A DNA stretch of 10,087 nt from BOKV01 sp041739465 (GCA_041739465.1 JBGSNX010000002.1:1-10087), one strand, 5' to 3'; counted from the first letter of the stretch, positions 1-6,085 are shown. Numbers and translations are program-made. The notes: generated by a model not told the origin, from the letters alone.

Positions 1-1
1 A

Positions 2-523
2 CAGCTTCCCGAGGCAATTGACCTCATCACCCGGTCGCTGAAGGCAGGCCACCCTGTGCCTGTTGCCATATCGATGGTGGCGCGAGAAATGCCCGACCCG
101 ATCGGCTCTGAATTCGGCATGGTGGCCGACGAAGTCACCTACGGCTCGGACCTCGTTTCGGCACTGATGAACCTTTACAACCGCGTTGGCCATCCCGACC
201 TGCCCTTGCTGGTATCGTCAGTGTCCATCCAGGCCACCACCGGCGGCAATCTTCGCGAAATCCTTGACGGCCTGTCGAAGGTGATCCGTGATCGCCAGAA
301 GATGAAGTCGAAAATTCGAGCCATCTCTGCCGAAGGGCGCATGTCAGCGATCTTCCTGACCGCCATGCCGGTAATCCTGTTCATTGTCCTGATGACGCTG
401 ATGCCGGACTATTACGGCGGCATCTGGAAATTCAACGAAACCTACATTGGTTTTGGTGGCCTGCTGACCTGGCTGGTTGGCGGCAATCTGATGATCATGC
501 AAATGGTAAGCTTCAAGGTTTGA
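2..523 (+). CDS. tadB: TadB, Tad/Flp pilus inner-membrane platform protein (5' truncated by window edge)
   Basis: The reading frame is open from base 2 and ends at TGA 521-523, so 173 C-terminal residues are visible and the start lies outside the window. The fragment opens with LPEAIDLITRSLKAGHP, the typical beginning of the type II secretion system F (GspF-like) cytoplasmic domain. It continues with QATTGGNLREIL, which matches the Gly-rich turn and following helix of that domain. Two hydrophobic membrane segments follow near the end (roughly fragment residues 117-136 and 150-166). TadB works with TadC as the inner-membrane platform that couples the TadA ATPase to Flp pilin extrusion. The stop is only 3 bases before tadC, so the two genes are almost certainly cotranscribed and translationally coupled. 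Assignment as TadB rather than TadC rests on the domain and on its place directly upstream of a longer TadC-like gene. Confidence 0.93.
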   Translation, partial: QLPEAIDLITRSLKAGHPVPVAISMVAREMPDPIGSEFGMVADEVTYGSDLVSALMNLYNRVGHPDLPLLVSSVSIQATTGGNLREILDGLSKVIRDRQKMKSKIRAISAEGRMSAIFLTAMPVILFIVLMTLMPDYYGGIWKFNETYIGFGGLLTWLVGGNLMIMQMVSFKV

Positions 524-526
524 TCG

Positions 527-1477
527 ATGTCTGAACTCATCACAAGTTTCAATCCGGTCATTCTGGTCAGCGCGCTTGGAAGCGTTCTGATGTTCGGCCT
601 GATGTTTTATTTCATGCAGGATCGCGGCGAAAAACAAACGCGCTCCAACGTGAAAAAGCGTCTCGAAATCAACCCGATCACAAAGACCGAAGTGATTGAG
701 GAGCAAAGCCTCCAGAAGCCGAAAAGCTCAAAGCGCAACCTTGCCAAGCGCACCAATGATTTCTATGCGAGCAATGATCCCAAATCATTGCGCAAAATGC
801 AGATGCAACTCATCCAGGCGGGTTATCTGCAGGAAAACGCCCTCGGGATCTTCATGGCCGCCAGGTTCGGGCTGGGCATCATCGGCGCTTTGGCCGGACT
901 GCTTCTTGTCCTGCTTGTCTGGGTGGACATGCCAGGCACGAACAAGGCAGTGGCCATCATGCTGCTGGCCACGCTGGGCTATTTTCTGCCCAATTTCTTT
1001 TTGGGGCGGCGGATCAAGAAACTGCAAGCCGAGAACCGCGGCGGATTTCCAGACGTCATGGACTTGATGATTGTCGCAGCCGAGGCCGGCCTGACACTGG
1101 AAGCATCTATCGACCGCATCGCCAAGGAAATCGAAAAGACCTACCCCACCCTCTCCCAGCAATTGAGCCTTGCAGCGATCGAAATTCGCGCCGGCCGCCA
1201 GCTGGATCAGGCTCTGCGCGCCTTCGGCGAACGGCTGGGCATTGACGAAGTGCAGGGCTTTGCCACCATGATCCAGCAGTCCAAGGAGCTCGGCACTTCG
1301 GTATCGGATGCCTTGCGCGTCTATAGCGACGAGATGCGCCACAAGCGCATGATGTCCGCGGAAGAGCGCGCCTACGCCCTCCCCGCCAAACTGTCGATCC
1401 CGGTAACTGCATTCATTCTGCCAGTAGTCATCGGCATCGCGGTCCTGCCAACTGCTGTTCGGATGATGAACCAGTAA
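527..1477 (+). CDS. tadC: TadC, Tad/Flp pilus inner-membrane platform protein
   Basis: This 316-residue protein is of normal TadC length. It has an N-terminal membrane segment (about residues 10-30), a charged linker rich in Lys (about 31-90), two adjacent membrane segments (about 112-132 and 140-160), a T2SS F domain (about 174-285) and a final membrane segment (about 288-310). FPDVMDLMIVAAEAGLTLE at 174-192 is the characteristic opening of the domain in TadC, and QQSKELGTSVSDALR (250-264) is its second conserved helix-turn. The protein should sit in the inner membrane as partner of TadB, driven by the TadA ATPase, for Flp pilus assembly. The ATG at 527 has AAGG at 515-518, 8 bases upstream, and follows the tadB stop by 3 bases. 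The next gene, tadD, starts 128 bases later, so tadD may have some independent control. Confidence 0.95.
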   Translation: MSELITSFNPVILVSALGSVLMFGLMFYFMQDRGEKQTRSNVKKRLEINPITKTEVIEEQSLQKPKSSKRNLAKRTNDFYASNDPKSLRKMQMQLIQAGYLQENALGIFMAARFGLGIIGALAGLLLVLLVWVDMPGTNKAVAIMLLATLGYFLPNFFLGRRIKKLQAENRGGFPDVMDLMIVAAEAGLTLEASIDRIAKEIEKTYPTLSQQLSLAAIEIRAGRQLDQALRAFGERLGIDEVQGFATMIQQSKELGTSVSDALRVYSDEMRHKRMMSAEERAYALPAKLSIPVTAFILPVVIGIAVLPTAVRMMNQ

Positions 1478-1540
1478 GATTGGCTGGGCGCGGTTAACTT
1501 CGCCTTTGCCATTGCATCAAGTCTTCCCCGAAAGAAAACG

Positions 1541-1580
1541 CTTGTTAATTGCGCTCTGTTACCATCGTCGCAATAACAAG
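1541..1580 (+). promoter_or_regulatory. Stem-loop in the tadC-tadD gap
   Basis: Bases 1541-1553 pair with 1569-1580 to give a 12-bp stem with one bulged A (1548) and a 15-base loop. It lies in the 128-base tadC-tadD gap and ends 25 bases before the chosen tadD start. There is no T run after it, so it is not a standard intrinsic terminator. It could be an mRNA processing or stability element between the two coding regions, or an operator. The pairing is seen directly; the function is inference. Confidence 0.45.
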
Positions 1581-1605
1581 AAAAAGCATGCAAACGGGGA
1601 TGCAC

Positions 1606-2181
1606 ATGAACAGGTTCGCTAGAGCAATTGCGTTCACAGTTTTGTCGGGCGCTGTATTGTCGGGCTGCAACACAACCACAGCCACATCGACGCACAACAC
1701 CGATTCAACGCTGACAAGCGCCGTCGAACGCCAGGACCTTGGCGTTGACAACCATGGCAAGCTCATCGGAGCCGCGTGGCCAACCATTCCAGCTTCCAAC
1801 CAGGCCAGCCTCAAGGGCGAGCAGGGCAAGAAGTATCTGGAGCTTGGCCGCGAAAACTTCCATGGCGACAATTTCGGAACGGCTGAAGCCAACTTCCGCA
1901 AGGCAGTGGAAATACGCCCAGACAGCTTTGAAGCCTGGGCAGGCCTTGCCGCCAGCTACGACCAGCTCGGCAGATTCGACCTTGCCGACCGCGCCTATGA
2001 CCAGCTCCTGAAGCTGAAAAAGAACGATGCGCGCATCATGAACAACCGTGGCTATTCCTATTTGCTGCGCGGCGACTACGCCAAGGCGGAAAGCTGGTTC
2101 ACCAAGTCGCAGGCAGCCAATCCTGTTCTCGAAGAAGTCGAAGGCAACATGCACCTGCTGTCGAAAGTTCGCCAGGGCTGA
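1606..2181 (+). CDS. tadD: TadD, TPR-containing lipoprotein of Tad pilus assembly
   Basis: With the ATG at 1606 the product has 191 residues and a clean lipoprotein signal: n-region MNRFARA, a hydrophobic stretch, and lipobox LSGC with the lipidated Cys at residue 21. GGGGA at 1596-1600 sits 5 bases before this ATG. Upstream in-frame ATGs at 1549, 1588 and 1600 would only lengthen the signal peptide. After a Thr/Ser-rich linker (22-60) come about three TPR units at roughly 72-105, 109-142 and 143-176, with the usual small/aromatic spacing (for example AWAGLAASYDQLGRFDLADRAY, here split across 110-131). TadD is a periplasm-facing outer-membrane lipoprotein needed for Tad secretin and pilus assembly. 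It follows tadC in the usual order and is closed by a terminator 25 bases after its stop. Confidence 0.92.
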   Translation: MNRFARAIAFTVLSGAVLSGCNTTTATSTHNTDSTLTSAVERQDLGVDNHGKLIGAAWPTIPASNQASLKGEQGKKYLELGRENFHGDNFGTAEANFRKAVEIRPDSFEAWAGLAASYDQLGRFDLADRAYDQLLKLKKNDARIMNNRGYSYLLRGDYAKAESWFTKSQAANPVLEEVEGNMHLLSKVRQG

Positions 2182-2202
2182 ACCAGATATCCATGCGTTT
2201 TG

Positions 2203-2237
2203 AAGCGGCCGGTCCAGAATATGGGCCGGCCGTTTTC
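2203..2237 (+). terminator. Intrinsic terminator after tadD
   Basis: CGGCCGGTCC at 2206-2215 pairs with GGGCCGGCCG at 2223-2232, giving a 10-bp stem with a single G-U pair. The loop has 7 bases and TTTT follows at 2233-2236. Placed 25 bases after the tadD stop, it should end the tadBCD transcript and isolate it from the exported-protein cluster downstream. Confidence 0.88.
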
Positions 2238-2576
2238 ATTTGGCCCGTGTAGTAAGTCGCCAGCAACACATCAATAATTTGCATATAAGTACATATTCTA
2301 CCTTTGATTGTTTTCTACAATAGACAGAAAGTCTAGCCAAAGTTTTATCGCCGTGCAGACAGGCCGCGTTGTTTACCGCTGATTCACCCAGACAAAGTAG
2401 AAAAAGTTCAGCGGGAGATTCACAAAATATCAACCGCGCTCTTAGGCCAATTCTTTAAAACCATTCACGTAGAAAGGTCATGACGAAAAGGGGGGCACTG
2501 TGTCCGGGCGCAATGCACGGTAGCAAGCACAACACCTGTCCGTCATCAACGAAGAGGCTAACAGGAGCCAATAAAA
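2238..2576 (+). promoter_or_regulatory. Gene-free AT-rich leader of the exported-protein cluster
   Basis: This stretch of about 340 bases has no convincing gene. It is clearly more AT-rich than its flanks in its first half and must carry the promoter of the cluster starting at 2577, because a terminator closes the upstream operon. I could not assign -35/-10 boxes with confidence. Two adjacent inverted repeats lie at 2307-2321 and 2321-2335. The hexamer TTCTAC occurs at 2296-2301 and 2313-2318, and its complement GTAGAA at 2397-2402 and 2469-2474. The ribosome binding site for the first gene is AGGAG at 2563-2567. Confidence 0.6.
2307..2335. repeat. Two adjacent 5-5-5 inverted repeats
   Basis: ATTGT-tttct-ACAAT (2307-2321) is followed at once by TAGAC-agaaa-GTCTA (2321-2335), sharing one T. 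The two spacers, TTTCT and AGAAA, are themselves reverse complements, so the two halves can also pair with each other. This could be a paired operator or a switchable RNA fold in the leader of the cluster. Short repeats of this size can also arise by chance in AT-rich DNA. Confidence 0.4.
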
Positions 2577-3041
2577 ATGAAAAAGTTCGCAAAATTCGCA
2601 GCCGCAGCAGCAGTTGCTCTTTTCCCGGTCCAGGCCATTGCCGACACCGGTAACGTACAGTTTGGCGCAACCATCACGCACAGCTGCACAATCGACAATG
2701 TCACCAACGGATCGCTCGGTGCCAATGCCGGCTTCAACGTTCTGAGCTCGACAGTCGGCTCTGGCACATCCGGTTCTGCCCGCATCGTCGCCACCGGCAA
2801 CGCGTTCAACGTTTCGGTCAGCGCACCAACCTTGACCAAGCCAACCAGCGACACCACCACTGAAACACTCGCTTCGAGCTATTCAACCTCGGGCGCAACC
2901 TCGATCGCTTCGACAAACGCAGTCAGCGATCTCAACAACGGCACGACCAACGTCACCGTTGACATGTCAGCCACCAAAGCAGGTTCAGACGTATTTGAAG
3001 CCGGCGTTTACACCGGTGAAGTCGTTCTCACCTGCGAATAA
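2577..3041 (+). CDS. Exported spore-coat-U-like / pilin-like protein, paralog 1
   Basis: This 154-residue protein has a strong Sec signal peptide (MKKFAKF, then an Ala-rich core, cleavage after AIA at 22). The mature part is rich in Thr, Ser, Gly, Asn and Val with alternating polar/hydrophobic runs, as in beta-sandwich fimbrial subunits. Only two Cys are present: C37 in the first predicted strand (HSCTI) and C153, the penultimate residue, in the last strand (AGVYTGEVVLTCE). They could form a disulfide joining first and last strands. The same framework, early Cys followed by NGSLGAN and SS, and a C-terminal Cys-Glu, recurs in the proteins at 4112 and 4772. The overall layout resembles the spore coat protein U / DUF4402 type of subunit, but the family match is my judgement from pattern. 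The start has AGGAG at 2563-2567, 9 bases upstream. As first gene of the cluster with the best ribosome site it may be the major subunit. Confidence 0.85.
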   Translation: MKKFAKFAAAAAVALFPVQAIADTGNVQFGATITHSCTIDNVTNGSLGANAGFNVLSSTVGSGTSGSARIVATGNAFNVSVSAPTLTKPTSDTTTETLASSYSTSGATSIASTNAVSDLNNGTTNVTVDMSATKAGSDVFEAGVYTGEVVLTCE

Positions 3042-3069
3042 CCAAGTGCAAGAAAGGCACAGACAAGAC

Positions 3070-3498
3070 ATGAAATCCAAGATCTCTTCCAAACTCCTGA
3101 TACCTTCGTTTCTTGGCTGTGCCTTCGCGCTTTCGCTGCTGCCCCAACAGGCAGCAGCGCAGGCAATGTCCCCGATGCGGGGACAAGTCAAAAGCTTCTC
3201 TGATGCGTTCGCGCTGAAAGTGTATCCGGCCAATCCTTACGAGCACCGGATCCGCGTTGAAGTGAAAGTGTACGATCAGGACTTCAATCCTGTGAAGGCA
3301 CAGGTTTCTCCGGCAAACTTCACCCTGGCAGGCCGCAACTCGCGTGCCGTCAATGTTGTAGTGCCGTTCCTTCCTGGTGCAACCGAACGCAAAATCCGTG
3401 TTTGCACTGAATCAGTTCCGTTTCCTGGCCAATCAAAAACAACAACAAACATCAAGGCTCAGATATGTGGAAAATTCTTGGCAGAGCGTGTCGAATAG
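3070..3498 (+). CDS. Single-domain PapD/FimC-like periplasmic chaperone
   Basis: This 142-residue protein has a Sec signal peptide (cleavage near residues 30-32, after AAAQA). The rest resembles only the N-terminal immunoglobulin-like domain of fimbrial chaperones: a first strand with GQVKSFSDAF, paired strands RIRVEVKVYDQDFNPV (61-75), then VSPANFTLAGRNSRAVNVVVP (split at 79-99), which matches the 'P..F.L.....R.V.V' pattern of that domain, and RKIRVCTESVPF (107-118). It ends at KAQICGKFLAERVE, where the G strand of domain 1 would finish; the usual second domain is missing (family members are normally about 220-250 residues). C112 and C133 could form a disulfide. The probable role is folding or delivery of the three neighbouring secreted subunits. 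The start at 3070 was chosen for the signal peptide; the weak AGAAAGG (3051-3057) lies 12 bases upstream. It overlaps the next gene by 34 bases. Confidence 0.75.
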   Translation: MKSKISSKLLIPSFLGCAFALSLLPQQAAAQAMSPMRGQVKSFSDAFALKVYPANPYEHRIRVEVKVYDQDFNPVKAQVSPANFTLAGRNSRAVNVVVPFLPGATERKIRVCTESVPFPGQSKTTTNIKAQICGKFLAERVE

Positions 3499-4115
3499 CC
3501 GCCACCGGCTTGACGCTCCTGGTTCTCTCCAATGCCGGAGCCAATGCGCAGACGAGCATCGTCAACCAGAACATTTCGGGTTTCAACCTTCCCGGAGTGT
3601 CCCTTTCTCAAGGCAGCGATGAAGTACGCGCCGCCGATGGAACAACCTGCCGCTCCGCCGTTGGCGGTTCAGGCGCATATCTCGATGTTGGCGTGATAGG
3701 CAACCCCGAACAGGAAGCCGCGACAGCCAGCATGTCAGCCTACGGGCGCATCGTTGTGCCACTGGGCAAACAGCCACGGCGCCTTGATTGCAGCCGGCTG
3801 TATGATCTTGAGGTTCAACGCCTCGAGCTGGAATTGAAGCTGACCCAGATGGGCCTTGGACGCGGCGTCTCGCCGGTGTCCGAAGAGGAAGCATCTGATG
3901 ACGCTGTTGAAATGACTGAAGCCGAAGGCGAGCAGCCCAAGGAAGAAGTGGCAGGCGCAGTTGAAGAAACCGCTGCCGAGCCGAAAGCCGCCAAATCCGA
4001 ATCCGAGCCTGCTGCCAAACAGCCGGCAAAGAAGGAAACGAAAGTCGCATCTGCAAAGACCAGCAAAGCCAAATGGGATGAAGAAGGCTGGTCCAACGAG
4101 GGTATTAAGCAATGA
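3465..4115 (+). CDS. Exported protein with charged low-complexity C-terminal tail, function unknown
   Basis: This 216-residue protein is not recognised. It has a signal peptide with cleavage after ANA (residue 28). The mature N-terminal part (29-108) has short beta-like runs (NISGFNLPGVSL, GAYLDVGVIG, YGRIVVPLG) and two Cys, C62 and C109, that may pair. A helical segment, CSRLYDLEVQRLELELKL (109-126), follows. Residues 139-185 are acidic and rich in Glu/Ala, and 186-204 are Lys-rich, ending in KWDEEGWSNEGIKQ. Such a tail is probably disordered and could bind cell envelope or a partner. The start at 3465 has AAGG at 3454-3457, 7 bases upstream, and lies inside the end of the chaperone-like gene. 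The stop overlaps the next start as ATGA, so translation is probably coupled on both sides. It is likely an accessory or tip/anchor component; this is inference from context. Confidence 0.8.
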   Translation: MWKILGRACRIAATGLTLLVLSNAGANAQTSIVNQNISGFNLPGVSLSQGSDEVRAADGTTCRSAVGGSGAYLDVGVIGNPEQEAATASMSAYGRIVVPLGKQPRRLDCSRLYDLEVQRLELELKLTQMGLGRGVSPVSEEEASDDAVEMTEAEGEQPKEEVAGAVEETAAEPKAAKSESEPAAKQPAKKETKVASAKTSKAKWDEEGWSNEGIKQ

Positions 4116-4750
4116 CCATTCACCATTCCGAAGACCGGTTCGCCGGCTTCGGAGTGTGTTTCACCCAGGGACACGCAATCCAGCAAGACAAGACCCGCAT
4201 TTCAAATGCCCTGATGAACTGCATGGTCGCTATTGCCTTGTTGATTTTTGCAATGGCCGGGTCGGCCCTTGCTGCGCCTGTAACTGACAAAAGAACCCCC
4301 GAGGAAAAAGCAGTGGCCGAGGCCTACGAGGAGTTCATGCAGGAGATGCTCGAAAAGAATGGTGCAAGGGCTGAAAACCACGGCTGCGCCATCATTGTTG
4401 GCCGGACCGGAACCATGCACATCAATCCGGAAGCCAATGAAATCAGTTCATCAGGTTGGGGTGGACAACCTGGCGAGGCCCAGATTGTTGCGACCAACAG
4501 CTCGTTTGATCTGAGCATGGATCCGCCGCTCGGCTTTTCCCTGGCTCCGCCCAAAGGCAATGACGCCATCGTTTTCTCTGGCTCTTTTTCAGGCTTTGGC
4601 GCAACGAACTTTTCACAGACCCCCGGCAATACCAAGATCAGAGTAAAAAAGGGAATGACCAGCATCACCGCCAATCTGGTCGCGACCAAAACCAGCGGCA
4701 CGTTTCCAGCCGGCCAGTACAGGGCCGAGCTGACACTGAGATGCGAGTAA
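4112..4750 (+). CDS. Exported spore-coat-U-like / pilin-like protein, paralog 2 with helical N-terminal extension
   Basis: This 212-residue protein starts at ATG 4112, overlapping the previous stop by 4 bases, with GAGGG at 4098-4102. The hydrophobic signal core is at 38-52, cleavage near SALA (54), so the n-region is unusually long at about 36 residues; an ATG at 4214 would give a normal signal but has no visible ribosome site. Residues 57-88 form a charged, probably helical segment (PEEKAVAEAYEEFMQEMLEK) that the other two paralogs lack. The beta domain then begins at NHGCAI (C92), followed by TGTMHIN and SSS, and ends TFPAGQYRAELTLRCE. C92 and C211 are the only Cys after the signal. The last 30 residues match those of the 4772 protein closely (both have GTFP, G-x-Y and RCE). 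The extension may serve as a stalk or interaction arm. Confidence 0.83.
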   Translation: MTIHHSEDRFAGFGVCFTQGHAIQQDKTRISNALMNCMVAIALLIFAMAGSALAAPVTDKRTPEEKAVAEAYEEFMQEMLEKNGARAENHGCAIIVGRTGTMHINPEANEISSSGWGGQPGEAQIVATNSSFDLSMDPPLGFSLAPPKGNDAIVFSGSFSGFGATNFSQTPGNTKIRVKKGMTSITANLVATKTSGTFPAGQYRAELTLRCE

Positions 4751-4771
4751 TCTGATGCGGGGGCTTCAGGA

Positions 4772-5317
4772 ATGAAAATCAACAAATCTCTGGCCGCTTG
4801 GGCCCGCCAGTACCGATCTCCGGTAAAGGTCACGCTGGCTTTCCTGCTGGCGGGGGCAGTGCTTGGACAGGCAACCGAACAAGCTTTTGCAGCATCGACC
4901 GGGGTTAATTTCGGCGTCAACATTTACGTCGACAATTCCTGCACCGTACAGCTGGTGCAAAACGGAACGATGGGCGTCAACCCGGCCAAGACCCAGATGA
5001 GTTCCAAAATCGCTGGTGGAACCGCCGGGATTGCCGATGTCTATTCCCTGCGCAACTACGACGTCACCGTGGACGCGGTGAATTACTTTTTGCTGGCCCC
5101 AACCACCGGCAGCGATGCAACGACGTTCACACCCACTTTCTCCGGAACAAGCATCAACCGTGGGCGCACATTCGCTGAGCGACCGGGCAACCAGGCCATG
5201 CGTTTGCGCACCGGTTATTCGATCACCCGCATCAACGTCAATTTGGTCGTGAACAAACTTACAGGGACATTCCCCTCCGGCGATTATGTTGCCGGAACCA
5301 TTGTCCGCTGCGAATGA
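4772..5317 (+). CDS. Exported spore-coat-U-like / pilin-like protein, paralog 3
   Basis: This 181-residue protein has a long signal peptide with a basic n-region and hydrophobic core at about 20-33, cleavage after AFA (40). The mature form begins ASTGVNFGVNIYVDNSCTV, close to the DTGNVQFGATITHSCTI opening of paralog 1. C57 and C180 are the only Cys, the latter penultimate in a final RCE. NGTMGVN and SSK (64-79) and TGTFPSGDY (164-172) align with the same places in paralogs 1 and 2. Compared with paralog 1 it has more Arg and a longer middle (SGTSINRGRTFAERPGNQ, 124-141). The start lies 21 bases after the previous stop. GGGGG at 4759-4763 may be the ribosome site; the AGGA next to the ATG is too close to serve. 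It is the last gene of the cluster, and no intrinsic terminator follows before the convergent gene 6 bases away. Confidence 0.83.
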   Translation: MKINKSLAAWARQYRSPVKVTLAFLLAGAVLGQATEQAFAASTGVNFGVNIYVDNSCTVQLVQNGTMGVNPAKTQMSSKIAGGTAGIADVYSLRNYDVTVDAVNYFLLAPTTGSDATTFTPTFSGTSINRGRTFAERPGNQAMRLRTGYSITRINVNLVVNKLTGTFPSGDYVAGTIVRCE

Positions 5318-5323
5318 AATCCA

Positions 5324-6085
5324 TCAGCTGGCGGGCAGCGAAACCTTTTCCAGTACCTGCGTCCAGTTCATCGAACCATTGCTGATCTGCTCTTTCACCG
5401 TTACGCCCAGTTGCGGCGCGAACCAGATGAAGTGCGTCAGTCCAGCGGGCATGTCCGGCGGTGTTGGCAACTTAACCTTGACGGTATCAAACTCGCCAGC
5501 CGGCAATTTCAGTTTTTCAAATCGCAACACTTCCACGAGGCCACCGCCGCTGGTTTCCGATTTTTTGCGATGGTCGTAGGATTCCCATTTGGTAACCCAT
5601 TTGTCACCCGGCTTCATCGGAAAGCGATAGCGCTCCTCGACCGGCTTGAAAGTGACAACTGCCTTGTCCTTGGCATCCCGGTAGCCTTTGAGGCCAAAGC
5701 CGGTAGTCTCGTAAAAGGCGCTGATCTTTTCCTTCAGACCGCTTACCGCAGTCATCTTTACATACTTTTGCTCACCGCCCGAAACCACGCCGTCGACACG
5801 ATAGCTAACGACAGGCGGCAAGGTTGCCCAATTGTTGCGCCAGGTGAAAACGCTGCCTGTCTGCGGCGGCACATAGGCTTCGATGCTGTCGCGTGAAGCA
5901 GCCTTTTTGATGGAACCAACAGCAGTCTGCGTATCGATTCCCTCAGCGGAGGTCGCGGCTTTCGTTTCTGCCAGGGCGGACGGCGGCAAGGCTATGGAAG
6001 TGTCCGTTGCAACCGTGCTGGACTGGCACCCCGCCCCGGCTGCTGCCAACGCCAGAACCAGAAATCCTGCTCTCATCCTGCCCAT
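5324..6085 (-). CDS. Predicted lipoprotein of unknown function
   Basis: This 253-residue protein starts with a lipoprotein signal: MGRMRAG, a hydrophobic Leu/Ala run, and lipobox AGAGC with the Cys at residue 20. A disordered Ala/Thr/Ser-rich linker (21-70) leads into a single predicted beta-rich domain (about 75-250). Visible landmarks are TWRNNWATLPP (81-91), YRFPMKPGDKW (153-163), LPAGEFDTVKVKLP (194-207) and WFAPQLGVTVKE (221-232). The 'lead-in basic, GD-W, then LPAG-F-T..V, then W-AP-LG' order resembles several periplasmic DUF-type domains such as DUF3108, but I cannot name the family firmly. The start at 6085 has GAGG (complement of 6094-6097), 8 bases upstream. The gene points toward the exported-protein cluster and stops 6 bases from it, so it has its own promoter in the 6086-6386 region. 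A link to the cluster or the Tad pilus is possible only by proximity. Confidence 0.87.
   Translation of the reverse strand: MGRMRAGFLVLALAAAGAGCQSSTVATDTSIALPPSALAETKAATSAEGIDTQTAVGSIKKAASRDSIEAYVPPQTGSVFTWRNNWATLPPVVSYRVDGVVSGGEQKYVKMTAVSGLKEKISAFYETTGFGLKGYRDAKDKAVVTFKPVEERYRFPMKPGDKWVTKWESYDHRKKSETSGGGLVEVLRFEKLKLPAGEFDTVKVKLPTPPDMPAGLTHFIWFAPQLGVTVKEQISNGSMNWTQVLEKVSLPAS

Noticed and set aside
2480..2653. Short + strand ORF starting ATG 2480 in the leader of the exported cluster
   Set aside because: It runs out of frame into the signal peptide region of the 2577 gene, its AGG is only 2 bases from the ATG, and its composition is Lys/Arg/Ser-rich without any domain.
2959..3069. Upstream start for the chaperone-like gene
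   Set aside because: It would overlap the first subunit gene and add residues before an otherwise standard signal peptide starting at 3070.
3070..4115. Chaperone-like gene and next gene as one frameshifted two-domain chaperone
   Set aside because: The second gene begins with its own ribosome site and signal peptide, and its product does not look like chaperone domain 2.
5411..5896. 161-residue open frame on the + strand
   Set aside because: It is antisense to the lipoprotein gene, which has a clear signal, lipobox and ribosome site.
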